Shown here piece by piece: positions 17,512 to 26,018 of a DNA stretch of 43,720 bases. Position numbers and translations under genes: made by a program. Position 1 is the first letter of the stretch, and every line of letters starts with the position of its first letter. Location: positions 1 through 43,720 of the forward strand of contig CACXCB010000337.1 in the NCBI GenBank assembly GCA_902766005.1. Direction: 5' to 3'. The stretch is from an uncultured Erysipelotrichaceae bacterium (GTDB lineage: Bacteria; Bacillota_I; Bacilli_A; Erysipelotrichales; Erysipelotrichaceae). The notes below the pieces were generated by a model. That model was not told where the DNA came from. It did no database searches and was given only the letters and a program-made list of their open reading frames with translations.

Positions 17512-18232
17512 AGTTTCTGTTGGATCTGCTTCCCAAGACTCTCAAGACCTTCAGGAAGAGATTGATGAAGTCGAGATACAGCTGGAATGCACCATAGATT
17601 GCCAGGTTTTCCTTGATTGTGCCTGCACCGACATTGTAGTAGTACGCTTTGATTCTCTGCATGTCAAACGCCGTTAATACAAGGAACAGGATAATTCCGA
17701 TGTATGTCAGGAACAAAGACTCACGCAATACAGGGACAAACATGGATATAATTGTTGAAATAACCAATGCGATCAATGCACCGAATAACAAGCCGCTGAA
17801 CTTTGTCAGGTCAACATTTGTGGTATGGCCGATAATTGCACAGCAGATAAACATAACAGATGTAAATGCGAAAGCACCGAAAATTGTTGCTCCTGTGTAG
17901 ACAAGGAACAGGGAACTGAATGTCAGGCCTGTTAATGCACTATACAGAAAGAACAGGATTCTGCATGTTGCGGTGCTGAATTTTGTCAAGCCCATTCCCA
18001 TTGCCACAGCGATACCGAGTTCGGCAATCGCAAAGATGAATACCACCTGTGGGAATGAAACGAGCATGTTATACATCAGTCCGCCGCTGTAAACCGACAG
18101 ATAACCGAGAAATGCGACTGCAGCTGTAATAAACAGACCGATGGACATGTTGACGAACACTTTGGAAATATATCCGCGAAGCGATTCTGCCTCACCGGTA
18201 TAAACATATTGATTGTTGTTGAATTCACTCAT
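17510..18232 (-). CDS. Bax inhibitor-1/YccA family membrane protein
   Basis: A 240-residue polytopic membrane protein with about seven transmembrane segments and the family's C-terminal pattern (FDMQRIKAYY...LAIYGAFQLYLDFINLFL). Bacterial relatives are pH-sensitive calcium leak channels (BsYetJ) or partners of FtsH (YccA). HflKC, an FtsH regulator in other bacteria, is encoded about 12 kb away, but no direct link is shown. AAGG lies before the ATG, and a sigma-A-like promoter (18271-18298) is directly upstream. Confidence 0.93.
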   Translation of the reverse strand: MSEFNNNQYVYTGEAESLRGYISKVFVNMSIGLFITAAVAFLGYLSVYSGGLMYNMLVSFPQVVFIFAIAELGIAVAMGMGLTKFSTATCRILFFLYSALTGLTFSSLFLVYTGATIFGAFAFTSVMFICCAIIGHTTNVDLTKFSGLLFGALIALVISTIISMFVPVLRESLFLTYIGIILFLVLTAFDMQRIKAYYYNVGAGTIKENLAIYGAFQLYLDFINLFLKVLRVLGSRSNRN

Positions 18233-18270
18233 GATGAATACCTTCCTTTCCGGGTTTTCACCCTATATTT

Positions 18271-18298
18271 ATATTAATTCGTTTTTCCGCAAAGTCAA
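18271..18298 (-). promoter_or_regulatory. Promoter of the Bax inhibitor-1 gene
   Basis: Minus strand -35 TTGACT (18293-18298), 16-base spacer and -10 TAATAT (18271-18276). It lies immediately after the stop of the upstream gene. Confidence 0.65.
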
Positions 18299-18299
18299 A

Positions 18300-18809
18300 T
18301 CAATTACCCAGCCATTCCTCCAACAATCCGGCCACATTGTCATTTTTGGTGAATATGACAGCTTCCGGTGCCAGAGCATTTACCGAATAGATTTCAAGAA
18401 CGCCCTTCGCCACCTCGGGATGATCATTTTCCGATTCGTGTATATCGGCAATCAGATCCCTATGCCAGAAGCGGTAGTCTCTGTCGTGATGGTAGATCAG
18501 CCATTCCTGTCCCAGGGATAATTCCTCACAGATTCTGGTAAACTGCTGGCTGTCAATGGATGATCCGATCTTCTGCAGATAGTTCACCCGGTTTTTAATG
18601 CCTTTGTATTTTCCGGAAGCTTTTAGATAAAAAATGACACTGCATAGCAGAAGCGAGACAATGAAGATCATCAAAACTTCATACAGGGACAGCCCTCCTC
18701 CTGTGACCACGGGAATCGTACAGAAGTACAGACCGATAATACAGGCATAGATGACACCTGTCAGAAGATAATATCGCATTAAGTTTTTTTTAATTTCTTT
18801 CAGTATCAT
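18300..18809 (-). CDS. Hypothetical protein with two N-terminal membrane segments
   Basis: A 169-residue protein of no family I recognise. After a basic start (ILKEIKKNLMRYY) there are two hydrophobic helices at about 14-35 and 42-62, then a soluble domain rich in charged residues and His (GQEWLIYHHDRDYRFWHRD). ATG 18809 is chosen because it overlaps the miaA stop as ATGA, with GGAG six bases upstream. It is the last gene of the mutL-miaA operon. The topology suggests a membrane-anchored cytoplasmic domain. Confidence 0.75.
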   Translation of the reverse strand: MILKEIKKNLMRYYLLTGVIYACIIGLYFCTIPVVTGGGLSLYEVLMIFIVSLLLCSVIFYLKASGKYKGIKNRVNYLQKIGSSIDSQQFTRICEELSLGQEWLIYHHDRDYRFWHRDLIADIHESENDHPEVAKGVLEIYSVNALAPEAVIFTKNDNVAGLLEEWLGN

Positions 18810-19702
18810 TTCCTGCTCCATTCCATAATTTCTTTCAGCATCTTCTCCTGCTCATTTCGCACATCAAACCAGTGTACAGGCATCTGATGATTCAGCCATG
18901 TATACTGCCTTTTGGCAAACTGACGGGAGTGTTTCTGAATTTCCTCTTTGACTTTTGAAAGGCTCATATTTCCTGCAAAGTAGCCCTTCCATTCCTTGTA
19001 ACCGATCCCCTTCATCGCCGGATCTGCAAATGTTACGCCTTCATCAAGAAGTCTTTCAACTTCCTGTTCGAGCCCTTGGGAAAACATCTGTTCCACTCGT
19101 TGATTAATCCTGTCATACAGAATATCCCGGGGCATTGTGCATCCGGCAATAAAAGCATCATAAACCATTTCGTGCTTTTGTTTACTTTCAATATCACTCT
19201 GCCTTTTTCCGGTTCTTTGGTAGATTGTCAGGCTCCGCAATACTCTTCTGACATTATGCGGATGTATTTTTTCTGCCTGCACGGGATCTGCTTCTTTCAG
19301 CATTGCATATAATTCTTCAGCGCTTCTTGCTTCGAGCTGCGGATCAATGCCTCCTTCTTCCGTTTCTTCTTCAAAGGCATAGTCATACAGACAGGATTTC
19401 AGATATAAACCCGTTCCCCCGCATATAATCATCGGCTGATCACTCGTGTCAATCAGCCCTCTTGCCTGTTTTTGAAAATCGGCAACAGTATAGCTTTCTT
19501 TCGGAGAAAGAATATCAATCAAATGATGCCTGACACCTTCTTTTTCCTCTTCTTTCACCTTTCCGGAACCGATATCCATTCCTTTATACACCTGGATGGA
19601 ATCGCCGCTGATAATCTCCGTATGGAGAAGATGAGCAAGCTGTATGGAAAAGGATGTTTTCCCTGAGGCGGTAGGACCTGCAATCACAATCACTTTTTTC
19701 AT
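18806..19702 (-). CDS. miaA: tRNA dimethylallyltransferase
   Basis: Transfers the dimethylallyl group to A37 of tRNAs that read codons starting with U. The 298-residue protein has the P-loop GPTASGKTSFS at 8-18, the DSIQVYKGMDIGSGK motif with catalytic Asp, GGTGLYLK, and a C-terminal zinc-free insertion region ending in RQYTWL. Its start overlaps the mutL stop as ATGA, with AAGGGG as ribosome site. A mutL-miaA order is common in Bacillota. Confidence 0.97.
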   Translation of the reverse strand: MKKVIVIAGPTASGKTSFSIQLAHLLHTEIISGDSIQVYKGMDIGSGKVKEEEKEGVRHHLIDILSPKESYTVADFQKQARGLIDTSDQPMIICGGTGLYLKSCLYDYAFEEETEEGGIDPQLEARSAEELYAMLKEADPVQAEKIHPHNVRRVLRSLTIYQRTGKRQSDIESKQKHEMVYDAFIAGCTMPRDILYDRINQRVEQMFSQGLEQEVERLLDEGVTFADPAMKGIGYKEWKGYFAGNMSLSKVKEEIQKHSRQFAKRQYTWLNHQMPVHWFDVRNEQEKMLKEIMEWSRK

Positions 19703-21513
19703 TTCGCAAGCCCCTTTGTCAGTTCTTTTTCATCCAGAATCATGAATACGGGCATGCCGTTATTGCCGTAATACGGATTTTCGCACTGTGCAAGTTTTTC
19801 TATGATTGTATTCATCTCATCCATTGAAAGAGACTGCACTTTATGAACCGCATTTCCGGATGCAAGGGAAGCAAGCGATCCATACTGCATTCTGGCAATA
19901 TCCGTCATCATCTCACTTTTATACAGATCCAGAACATCCTGCAGGAATTTTTCCTGATTCATTCCGTTCATCCAGGAAGGCAGGCTTCTGACAAGCAGGG
20001 TGTCCTTCCCGAAGGCTTCAAAAGAAAGATGGATTTTGGATAAAGCAGCATTGATCTCATCCACCCTTTGCACGATATCATCGGAAACATGCAGAGTAAC
20101 CGGAACAAGAAGGTCCATCATGACCGGTGCTTTCTGTAGCTTTTTCAGATATTCTTCATAGTTGATTCTTTCCATCGCCGTACGCTGATTAATGATTGCC
20201 AAGCCCTGTTCTGTTTCACACAAAATATACTTCTGATGCAATTGCCCGATCACACGCATTTGCGGCATTGCCGGTTTTTCTTCGATTGGTTCCGGTTCTT
20301 CCCTGACTTCAGAGGCAAGCTGCCTTAACAGGGCATTGTCCGCTTCTGTTTCCCTGCGGATTTCCTCTTTCACTGTATCGGATTGCTGTATTTCTTCCTT
20401 CTTCTCTTCATACTGGGGTATTTCCTCTTTTACCGTTTCCGGTTTTGAAGGCTCAAGATCTTCCGTATCAAAAGACAAAGGTTCATAGTACTGGATCTTT
20501 GCCTCCTCCACTTTAGCTTGCGGTGCAAGAAAATGGGATTGAAGAATCTTCTGTATATTGTCCCGGATCAGGTATTCCAGCTGCGCTTCCTTAGACAGGC
20601 GCACCTCCCATTTGGATGGATGCACATTGACATCGAGAATATGCGGATCCATTTCAATTTTCAAAACACACATAGGATATCTTCCCTTGGCAAGATACCC
20701 TTCATAGCCATCCTGAATCGCCTTATAAATCTTATATGTCCTGACCATTCTGCCATTTAGAAATACGTGCATCGCATTGCGTGTTGCACGATTGATTTCC
20801 GGCTTGATCAGGTAGCCTGTAATTGTATAATCATAATCGCCGAAATCCGCTTCCAGGGCATTTTCATATGCCCCTCTTCCATATACCTGATACAGGACTT
20901 CCAGTAAATCTCCCTGTCCGGTAGTCATGAAGGATTCCCTGTCTTCATTATAAAAATGAAAAGAAATCTCCGGATGGGACAAGGCAAATCTTGCGATGAC
21001 ATCCTGAATCAAAGAAGCTTCATAGGAAGCTGAGCGCATGTGCTTCAAACGTGCCGGTGTCTGATAGAATAATCCTTCCACGGTAATCTGTGTCCCCTGG
21101 TTGCATGGATAAGCACCTACCGAAACGGTTTTGCCGTATTCTATGACAATCCTTGTGGCATCATTTCCATCCGAGGTGATCATGGTTGTCTTTGAAACCG
21201 AAGCGATGGATGGCAGTGCTTCCCCACGAAACCCCAGTGTATGAATTGTCCAGAGATCATTCTGGTTTTTAATTTTGGAAGTTGCATGTCTTCTGAAAGC
21301 CATTTCGGCATCCGTGCTGTCCATGCCGGAGCCATTATCCTGAATGGTGATCTTCTTAATTCCACCTTCTTCAATGGAAATATTAATTCTTGTCGATCCT
21401 GCATCAATCGCATTTTCCACAAGTTCCTTGACTACCCCCATCGGCCTTTCTACAACTTCTCCTGCGGCAATCATATTTGCCGTCTGTGCATCTAACTGTT
21501 GAATTCTTCCCAT
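19699..21513 (-). CDS. mutL: DNA mismatch repair protein MutL
   Basis: Couples mismatch recognition by MutS to repair. The N-terminal GHKL ATPase domain is intact: ENAIDAG 33-39, DNGSGMD 59-65, ATSKI 77-81 and GFRGEALPSIAS 94-105. An acidic linker (about 335-415) precedes the dimerisation domain. Where endonuclease-type MutL proteins have DQHA-x2-E-x4-E, this protein has NQRTAMERINYEE from 442, losing the Asp and His, and the downstream Cys/His metal motifs (CPHGRP-type) are replaced by ENPYYGNNGMPV. The nuclease is therefore probably inactive. mutS is not in the window. The start codon lies only 7 bases from a -10 box. Confidence 0.96.
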   Translation of the reverse strand: MGRIQQLDAQTANMIAAGEVVERPMGVVKELVENAIDAGSTRINISIEEGGIKKITIQDNGSGMDSTDAEMAFRRHATSKIKNQNDLWTIHTLGFRGEALPSIASVSKTTMITSDGNDATRIVIEYGKTVSVGAYPCNQGTQITVEGLFYQTPARLKHMRSASYEASLIQDVIARFALSHPEISFHFYNEDRESFMTTGQGDLLEVLYQVYGRGAYENALEADFGDYDYTITGYLIKPEINRATRNAMHVFLNGRMVRTYKIYKAIQDGYEGYLAKGRYPMCVLKIEMDPHILDVNVHPSKWEVRLSKEAQLEYLIRDNIQKILQSHFLAPQAKVEEAKIQYYEPLSFDTEDLEPSKPETVKEEIPQYEEKKEEIQQSDTVKEEIRRETEADNALLRQLASEVREEPEPIEEKPAMPQMRVIGQLHQKYILCETEQGLAIINQRTAMERINYEEYLKKLQKAPVMMDLLVPVTLHVSDDIVQRVDEINAALSKIHLSFEAFGKDTLLVRSLPSWMNGMNQEKFLQDVLDLYKSEMMTDIARMQYGSLASLASGNAVHKVQSLSMDEMNTIIEKLAQCENPYYGNNGMPVFMILDEKELTKGLAK

Positions 21514-21520
21514 GGGAAAT

Positions 21521-21529
21521 ATTATACTA
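21521..21529. promoter_or_regulatory. Overlapping divergent -10 boxes of mutL and yigZ
   Basis: Minus strand TATAAT (21521-21526) serves mutL. Plus strand TATACT (21524-21529), with TTGAAT 18 bases upstream (21500-21505), can serve the divergent yigZ-like gene. The two overlap in ATTATACTAT, so RNA polymerase could probably occupy only one at a time. Confidence 0.6.
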
Positions 21530-21556
21530 TAAATCGGAAGCGAAAGAAGAAATTAT

Positions 21557-22168
21557 ATGCGAATCAAGGAAGAATACAGGGAAGAAACCGTCATCAATAA
21601 ATCCCGTTTTATTGCCTGTCTGCTGCCAACAAGAACAGAAGAGGAAGCCAGAGAATTCATTGACAGTATCCGTAAGGAATTTACGGATGCAACTCATGTC
21701 TGCACTGCTTATATGCTCGGTCCAAACCAGAGCATACAGCGTTCTTCTGACAATCATGAGCCGGCAGGCACTGCAGGCGTACCAATGCTTGAGGCAATCA
21801 AAAAAAGCGGCATTGAGGATATCACCGCATGTGTCGTTCGTTACTTCGGCGGCATCAAGCTGGGGGCAGGAGGCTTGATCCGTGCATATTCCGGCTCCGT
21901 ATCCAATGCCATTGCCCACGCAAAAAAAGTGGAGGATGTCGTTTATCAGAAATACAGGATCCAATATCCCTATGAGATGTCGGGAAGCCTGGAAACATGG
22001 TTACGCCGGAATACGGAAATTGATGAATTCCTCTATGATGAAAAAGTAACCTGTTACTTTCTTTCAAACAATCCTGATATTACCAAAAAAATACAGGATA
22101 TCACAAAAGGCCGGGTTGAACCTGTTTATTTACAGGATGTCAAAAAGGAAACCGATATCACGGAATAA
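21557..22168 (+). CDS. YigZ/IMPACT family protein
   Basis: A 203-residue protein with the IMPACT N-terminal domain: NHEPAGTAGVPMLEAI and VVRYFGGIKLGAGGLIRAYS are diagnostic. A C-terminal DUF1949-type ferredoxin-like domain follows (about 135-200). Eukaryotic IMPACT regulates the translation-stress kinase GCN2; bacterial YigZ function is unclear. The ribosome site is poor (AGAAG). It stands alone, divergent from mutL, and ends at a bidirectional terminator. Confidence 0.93.
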   Translation: MRIKEEYREETVINKSRFIACLLPTRTEEEAREFIDSIRKEFTDATHVCTAYMLGPNQSIQRSSDNHEPAGTAGVPMLEAIKKSGIEDITACVVRYFGGIKLGAGGLIRAYSGSVSNAIAHAKKVEDVVYQKYRIQYPYEMSGSLETWLRRNTEIDEFLYDEKVTCYFLSNNPDITKKIQDITKGRVEPVYLQDVKKETDITE

Positions 22169-22200
22169 AAGCCACAGGTCAATTCCCTGTGGTTTTCTTT
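22167..22200. terminator. Bidirectional terminator
   Basis: CCACAGG (22172-22178) and CCTGTGG (22186-22192) form the stem, with T-rich runs on both strands. It serves yigZ and the convergent GH25 gene, and overlaps the end of the latter. Confidence 0.8.
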
Positions 22201-23033
22201 ACGAGCTGAATATTCAGATCCACATCTCCTTCAATGCCATCAAGATGTGCACGGTTTGTGTATTGCCAGATGTCAAAACGATAATCAAACTGCGGGTAGG
22301 AATGATAATCCGCAACCCAGAACGGATACGGTTCGAGATATTCAAGTATATAATCCGTATCGTATAAAAGCGTGCTGTCATAGATCATCGGCTGATAACC
22401 GGCATCTTTGATTCTTGTCAGAAATGTGACAGCGATCTTGGTTCTTTCTTCTCTTGAGAGCGATTCTGTTCTGCCGATATCATCGGTTTCCGGAGGTTCC
22501 ATGTCAAAGACAACCGGGTATTCAATATCATATTCTTTAAGATGGCTGATCACGAATTCCGCTTCTTCCAAAGCTTCTTCCTGTGTGATCGCCTGGGAAA
22601 AGAAATAGATGCCGGTCTGTATACCATTGGCTTCAGCACCTTTCATGTTATGGGTAAACCATGCATCAGCATAGAGCTTTCCTTCCGTATATCCTCTGTA
22701 GCCGACACGGATCATCGCAAAGTCGATATCATAACTTCCTACTTTTTCCCAGTCAATTTCCTCGTTATGCACCGATACGTCAATGCCCTTTAAGGATGTG
22801 TAGTTATCATCTTCGTAGACAAAAAAACTTCCGTCTTTTTGCAGATGTGTCCAGTCATAGTCATGATATGGTAATGGAGGTTCCTCTTCCACATACCGGT
22901 ATTCGTTTTGTGGCTCTTCACGGAAAATAATCCGCAAAAGAGTTCCTGCGGAAAACAGAAAAATACCAAGAAAAACAAGTAATCCTGTTATATTGATTCT
23001 TCTTTTTCTTCTTCCTCTTCTTCTTTTTGCCAT
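22179..23033 (-). CDS. Membrane-anchored GH25 lysozyme-like muramidase
   Basis: Predicted to cleave the MurNAc-GlcNAc bond of peptidoglycan. The 284-residue protein has a very basic start (KRRRGRRKRR), one transmembrane anchor (about 14-36), a linker, then a GH25 barrel from about 83. GIDVSVHN supplies the N-terminal Asp (85), and the catalytic D-x-E pair is Asp177/Glu179 in VVFDMEP; WQYTNRAHLDGIEGDVDLN is typical of the C-terminal end. There is no ribosome site: the -10 box lies six bases before the ATG, so the mRNA is probably leaderless. It may act in growth or remodelling at the outer membrane face. Confidence 0.92.
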   Translation of the reverse strand: MAKRRRGRRKRRINITGLLVFLGIFLFSAGTLLRIIFREEPQNEYRYVEEEPPLPYHDYDWTHLQKDGSFFVYEDDNYTSLKGIDVSVHNEEIDWEKVGSYDIDFAMIRVGYRGYTEGKLYADAWFTHNMKGAEANGIQTGIYFFSQAITQEEALEEAEFVISHLKEYDIEYPVVFDMEPPETDDIGRTESLSREERTKIAVTFLTRIKDAGYQPMIYDSTLLYDTDYILEYLEPYPFWVADYHSYPQFDYRFDIWQYTNRAHLDGIEGDVDLNIQLVKKTTGN

Positions 23034-23039
23034 GAAATG

Positions 23040-23068
23040 ATTATAGCCCGAAAAAAAAGATCATACAA
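23040..23068 (-). promoter_or_regulatory. GH25 promoter placing +1 at the start codon
   Basis: Minus strand -35 TTGTAT (23063-23068), 17-base spacer and -10 TATAAT (23040-23045). Six bases (CATTTC) separate the -10 from the ATG, so the predicted transcription start is the A of the start codon. Confidence 0.75.
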
Positions 23069-23150
23069 TTCAATAATACCATTTTCGAATTTCTTAAAAA
23101 TATACTATAATAGATGTGGTGTATTTTCACCATGAGGGGAGAAGTTAAGC

Positions 23151-23930
23151 ATGGAAAATTATGTTTATTGTCCAAAATGCGGCAGCCGAGTACCAACTGA
23201 TCAAAATTATTGTCCGGAATGCGGAGCAAAAATGCGTTCCCTGACACAGGAAATTCCCGTCAGCTTCCCGGATGATCCTACGACGCTGCAGATGCAGAAT
23301 GCGGACAATGCCGATAAACACGAAAATACTTTAAGTTTGCCGAGTTTCGCCACGACAACCGCAAACGTCATTGAAGCCGTCGATGACATGGAGAATACAG
23401 AAGAGATCCCGACAATGGATGAATCTTATTTCTCCGGCGAATTCCCGGCACAGAAAGAGGAAGCAGAAGATGATTCATCCGATTCCATGAGCAACAGGAC
23501 CCGTCTAATCCTGGTAATCTTCTTAGCAATCATCACAGGCATCCTTCTGTTTGCGATCAACCGCCTGTTGCATAGAGCACCCGCTCCTGTTGAACCGACA
23601 CCGACACCTGTCGTTGAAACACCGACACCTACACCGGAAGTGATTGAAGAAACTCCTGAACCGGAAGTCATCATCGGTAAAGCAACAATGCTGATGAACG
23701 GCGTCAATATCCGTAAAGGTCCTACAACAAGTGCTGAATCTGTCGGCAAGACAACTGCCGGAACGGTATATGATGTTTATGAAAGAGTGGAAGCAGAAGG
23801 TTATGCATGGTATCGTGTAGGCGAAGACATGTGGGTTGCCAATAACGGTGAGTTCCTCACCTTCGAAGCAGCTCCTCAAGAGCAGCCTGTACAGGAAGAA
23901 ACTACAGAAGAATCCGGCAATAACGGATAA
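23151..23930 (+). CDS. Zinc-ribbon membrane protein with extracellular SH3 domain
   Basis: A 259-residue protein. The N-terminal cytoplasmic zinc ribbon has Cys7, Cys10, Cys21 and Cys24 (CPKC...CPEC). An acidic linker follows, then one transmembrane helix at about 118-140, a Pro/Thr-rich wall-spanning segment (143-175), a bacterial SH3 domain at about 177-235 (GVNIRKGPTTSAESVG...YAWYRVGEDMWV), and a Gln/Glu tail. Such SH3 domains bind peptidoglycan. It is divergent from the GH25 muramidase, which fits a cell-wall role. GGGGAG is the ribosome site. A TATAAT at about 23108-23113 gives a likely promoter. Confidence 0.88.
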   Translation: MENYVYCPKCGSRVPTDQNYCPECGAKMRSLTQEIPVSFPDDPTTLQMQNADNADKHENTLSLPSFATTTANVIEAVDDMENTEEIPTMDESYFSGEFPAQKEEAEDDSSDSMSNRTRLILVIFLAIITGILLFAINRLLHRAPAPVEPTPTPVVETPTPTPEVIEETPEPEVIIGKATMLMNGVNIRKGPTTSAESVGKTTAGTVYDVYERVEAEGYAWYRVGEDMWVANNGEFLTFEAAPQEQPVQEETTEESGNNG

Positions 23931-23950
23931 ATCACCCTGTCACAATGTTT

Positions 23951-23979
23951 GTGCAGCTTATATATAGCTGCACTTTTTT
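23951..23979 (+). terminator. Terminator of the SH3 protein gene
   Basis: GTGCAGCT and AGCTGCAC form a perfect stem around TATATAT, followed by TTTTTT on the plus strand. Confidence 0.9.
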
Positions 23980-24073
23980 ATTGATATCTAAAATATACGC
24001 AGATCCTTTTCATCGATAGTTTTTTGATCCCCAGATTGAAATCACAACAAGATCCGATATCGATGATCCCTAT

Positions 24074-24110
24074 CTAAAAAAACTCCGAAGGCACTACAAG
24101 CCTTCGAAGT
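24074..24110 (-). terminator. Terminator of the 24116-24940 gene
   Basis: On the minus strand CTTCGAAGGC pairs with GCCTTCGGAG (one mismatch), followed by TTTTTTT. It lies directly after the stop codon. Confidence 0.85.
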
Positions 24111-24115
24111 TATCA

Positions 24116-24940
24116 TCAGAAAATGAAACTGATCAGAATACTGCAGATGCCGATCGCTACAGCAGGAGGATCAATATGTGTACCGCATCCCATATTCAGA
24201 TATCCTCCAAATAAAGTGAATATTATCTGTGCCAGCATACCAAACAGCATTGCAATCACAATATTGCCTGTAGCTGCCATGGCAAGACCTGCGACCATGG
24301 TAATCTGATGCGTTGTCGGAAAGAACTGTGTCCTTTGAAACAGCTGTAAAATCAGCAGAGCAGCACTGAACATAAATCCGACAGTCACTATTCCTGTCAT
24401 TCCGACAAAGAAAGCCGTTAATGCAGAGCATCCTGCTGCCACCATCATTTCCCATAGCCATTTCTTTCCATCGCGCAGAACCCTGGACGCATCTTTGTTG
24501 ATGGCTTGAGGACGATGGAATATCAGCCTTGAAATCACTGCGACAATCACAACGGAGAAGGCACCGGTATCCACCGGCAGATTCATGTTTACCGCAAAAG
24601 CAAACAGTGAATACCCTGCCATACCCGTAAAAGCGCCTACCAACAGCACAAAAGGATCATGCGTAAAAGCAAGGCTCCGGTCGATTTCCCATTCATGAAT
24701 ATCATACTTCCTTGCCGCATAACCTGTTGCAGGCACAGATGCGCTGAACATGACTGCAGGCAGAAATACAAGATTGGAAAGATATTGATTGTAAAAAGTC
24801 ATATCATGCCCTGTAGCAGCAAGAACTGTCTGTACAATCGTCACAAACCCATAAATGATAAAAGCTTCCATACCGCCTGTAAGTGTCCCAAGCATCCCAG
24901 CCCCGGCAGCAAGCAATAAAGTCGTCAAATTCACTAACAT
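24116..24940 (-). CDS. Polytopic membrane protein of unknown function
   Basis: A 274-residue, strongly hydrophobic protein with about eight predicted membrane segments, rich in Gly and Ala. Glycine-containing helices such as LLLAAGAGMLGTLTGG at the start and the GGYLNMGCGTHIDPPA loop near the end are conspicuous; the latter could be a re-entrant or ligand-binding loop. I do not recognise a transporter family with confidence. AAGGAG lies six bases before the ATG. It is a single gene, divergent from the ROK kinase; a sugar-related transport role suggested by that neighbour is speculative. Confidence 0.75.
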   Translation of the reverse strand: MLVNLTTLLLAAGAGMLGTLTGGMEAFIIYGFVTIVQTVLAATGHDMTFYNQYLSNLVFLPAVMFSASVPATGYAARKYDIHEWEIDRSLAFTHDPFVLLVGAFTGMAGYSLFAFAVNMNLPVDTGAFSVVIVAVISRLIFHRPQAINKDASRVLRDGKKWLWEMMVAAGCSALTAFFVGMTGIVTVGFMFSAALLILQLFQRTQFFPTTHQITMVAGLAMAATGNIVIAMLFGMLAQIIFTLFGGYLNMGCGTHIDPPAVAIGICSILISFIF

Positions 24941-25060
24941 ACAAACTCCTTGGATAAATCTTTTTCCTGTCTATATTTTTACATAAAATCGAAGATAAAG
25001 ATATAAATCTTTGCCTAAAAATGTTACGATATTTAAAGAAAATCGGAGGAAAAATAATTT

Positions 25061-25984
25061 ATGAAAAAGTATCTCGCTATTGACATGGGCGGTACTGCAA
25101 TCAAGTATGGTGTTCTGGATGAAAATCTGAATTTCACTGTACATGACAAAATCACTGCAACAACCGACTCCAAGGAAGCACTTTATGCAGAAGTAAAGAA
25201 ATTGTACGATGCTTATGGTGAAGGTGTTGAAGGCGTATGCATTTCCATGCCCGGCATGATCGACCGTAAAAAAGGTTTTGCCCACACCGGCGGTGCCTAC
25301 CGCTGGGTGAAAAAGATGCCGATTGCTTCCGAACTGGGCGACCTGCTCGGAGTACCTGTAACGATCTGTAATGATGCCAAAGCTGCTGCTCTTGCAGAAA
25401 TCGGCTATGGTAACATGAAGCTGATCACCAACGGTGCTATGTTTATTCTCGGTACAGGAATCGGCGGAGCCATCATCATTAACGGCAACCTGATTGACGG
25501 AACACACTTCTCCAGTGGCGAATTCTCTTTCATCAGAGGCCATGTAGATGATAAAACAAACCGCAAAGACATCTTTGCCCAGACAAACGGTGTCAGCGGA
25601 TTGAAAGCGGCAATCAAAGCTGCTTCCGGTCTTGAGGACATCGATGGCTTAAAGGCATTCAAGCTGATCAAGGAAGAAAACAATCAGGAAGTGCTGCAGG
25701 GTGTCAAAGATTTCTGTTACTATCTTGCTCATCACATCTACAACATTCAGACAATCGTCGATGCGGAAAGAGTCTTGATCGGCGGTGGCATCTCCAATGA
25801 GCCGATGTTTATCGACCTTGTCAAAGAGGCAGTAGATGAAGTATTCGATAAAGCATGGGTACCTGCCATTCCTAAGCCGGAAGTCATGGTCTGCAAATTC
25901 CAGGCGGATGCAAACCTGATCGGTGCTGTCTACAACTTTGTTGAACTGCAGGACTTCTATAACAATAATACGTTCAACTACTAA
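25061..25984 (+). CDS. ROK family sugar kinase
   Basis: Predicted cytoplasmic kinase of a hexose or N-acyl hexosamine. The 307-residue protein begins with the ATP phosphate-binding motif AIDMGGTAIKYGVL, contains CNDAKAAALAE and GTGIGGAIIINGNL, and ends with a helical domain (ERVLIGGGISNEP). The zinc-binding Cys cluster of classical ROK glucokinases (CxCGxxGC) is absent; here the segment reads FSSGEFSFIRG, as in BglK-like members. GGAGG lies 12 bases before the ATG, a wide spacing. It has no DNA-binding domain, so it is not an NagC-type regulator. The substrate is not assignable. Confidence 0.92.
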   Translation: MKKYLAIDMGGTAIKYGVLDENLNFTVHDKITATTDSKEALYAEVKKLYDAYGEGVEGVCISMPGMIDRKKGFAHTGGAYRWVKKMPIASELGDLLGVPVTICNDAKAAALAEIGYGNMKLITNGAMFILGTGIGGAIIINGNLIDGTHFSSGEFSFIRGHVDDKTNRKDIFAQTNGVSGLKAAIKAASGLEDIDGLKAFKLIKEENNQEVLQGVKDFCYYLAHHIYNIQTIVDAERVLIGGGISNEPMFIDLVKEAVDEVFDKAWVPAIPKPEVMVCKFQADANLIGAVYNFVELQDFYNNNTFNY

Positions 25985-25988
25985 TCAA

Positions 25989-26018
25989 AATAACAGGTCA
26001 AACGACCTGTTATTTTTT
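25989..26018. terminator. Bidirectional terminator
   Basis: AATAACAGGTC and GACCTGTTATT form an 11-bp stem around a 4-base loop, with T-runs on both strands. It serves the ROK kinase and the convergent lipoprotein gene. Confidence 0.9.

Noticed and set aside
23114..23136. GGTG/CACC hairpin before the zinc-ribbon SH3 gene
   Set aside because: A four-bp stem with no T-run or conserved partner; not distinguishable from chance.
24000..24073. AT-rich gap with GATATCGATGATCC-like short repeats
   Set aside because: The matches are too short and irregular to support a regulatory site or gene.
25020..25060. Promoter for the ROK kinase
   Set aside because: No -35/-10 pair with acceptable spacing could be chosen with confidence, so none is listed.
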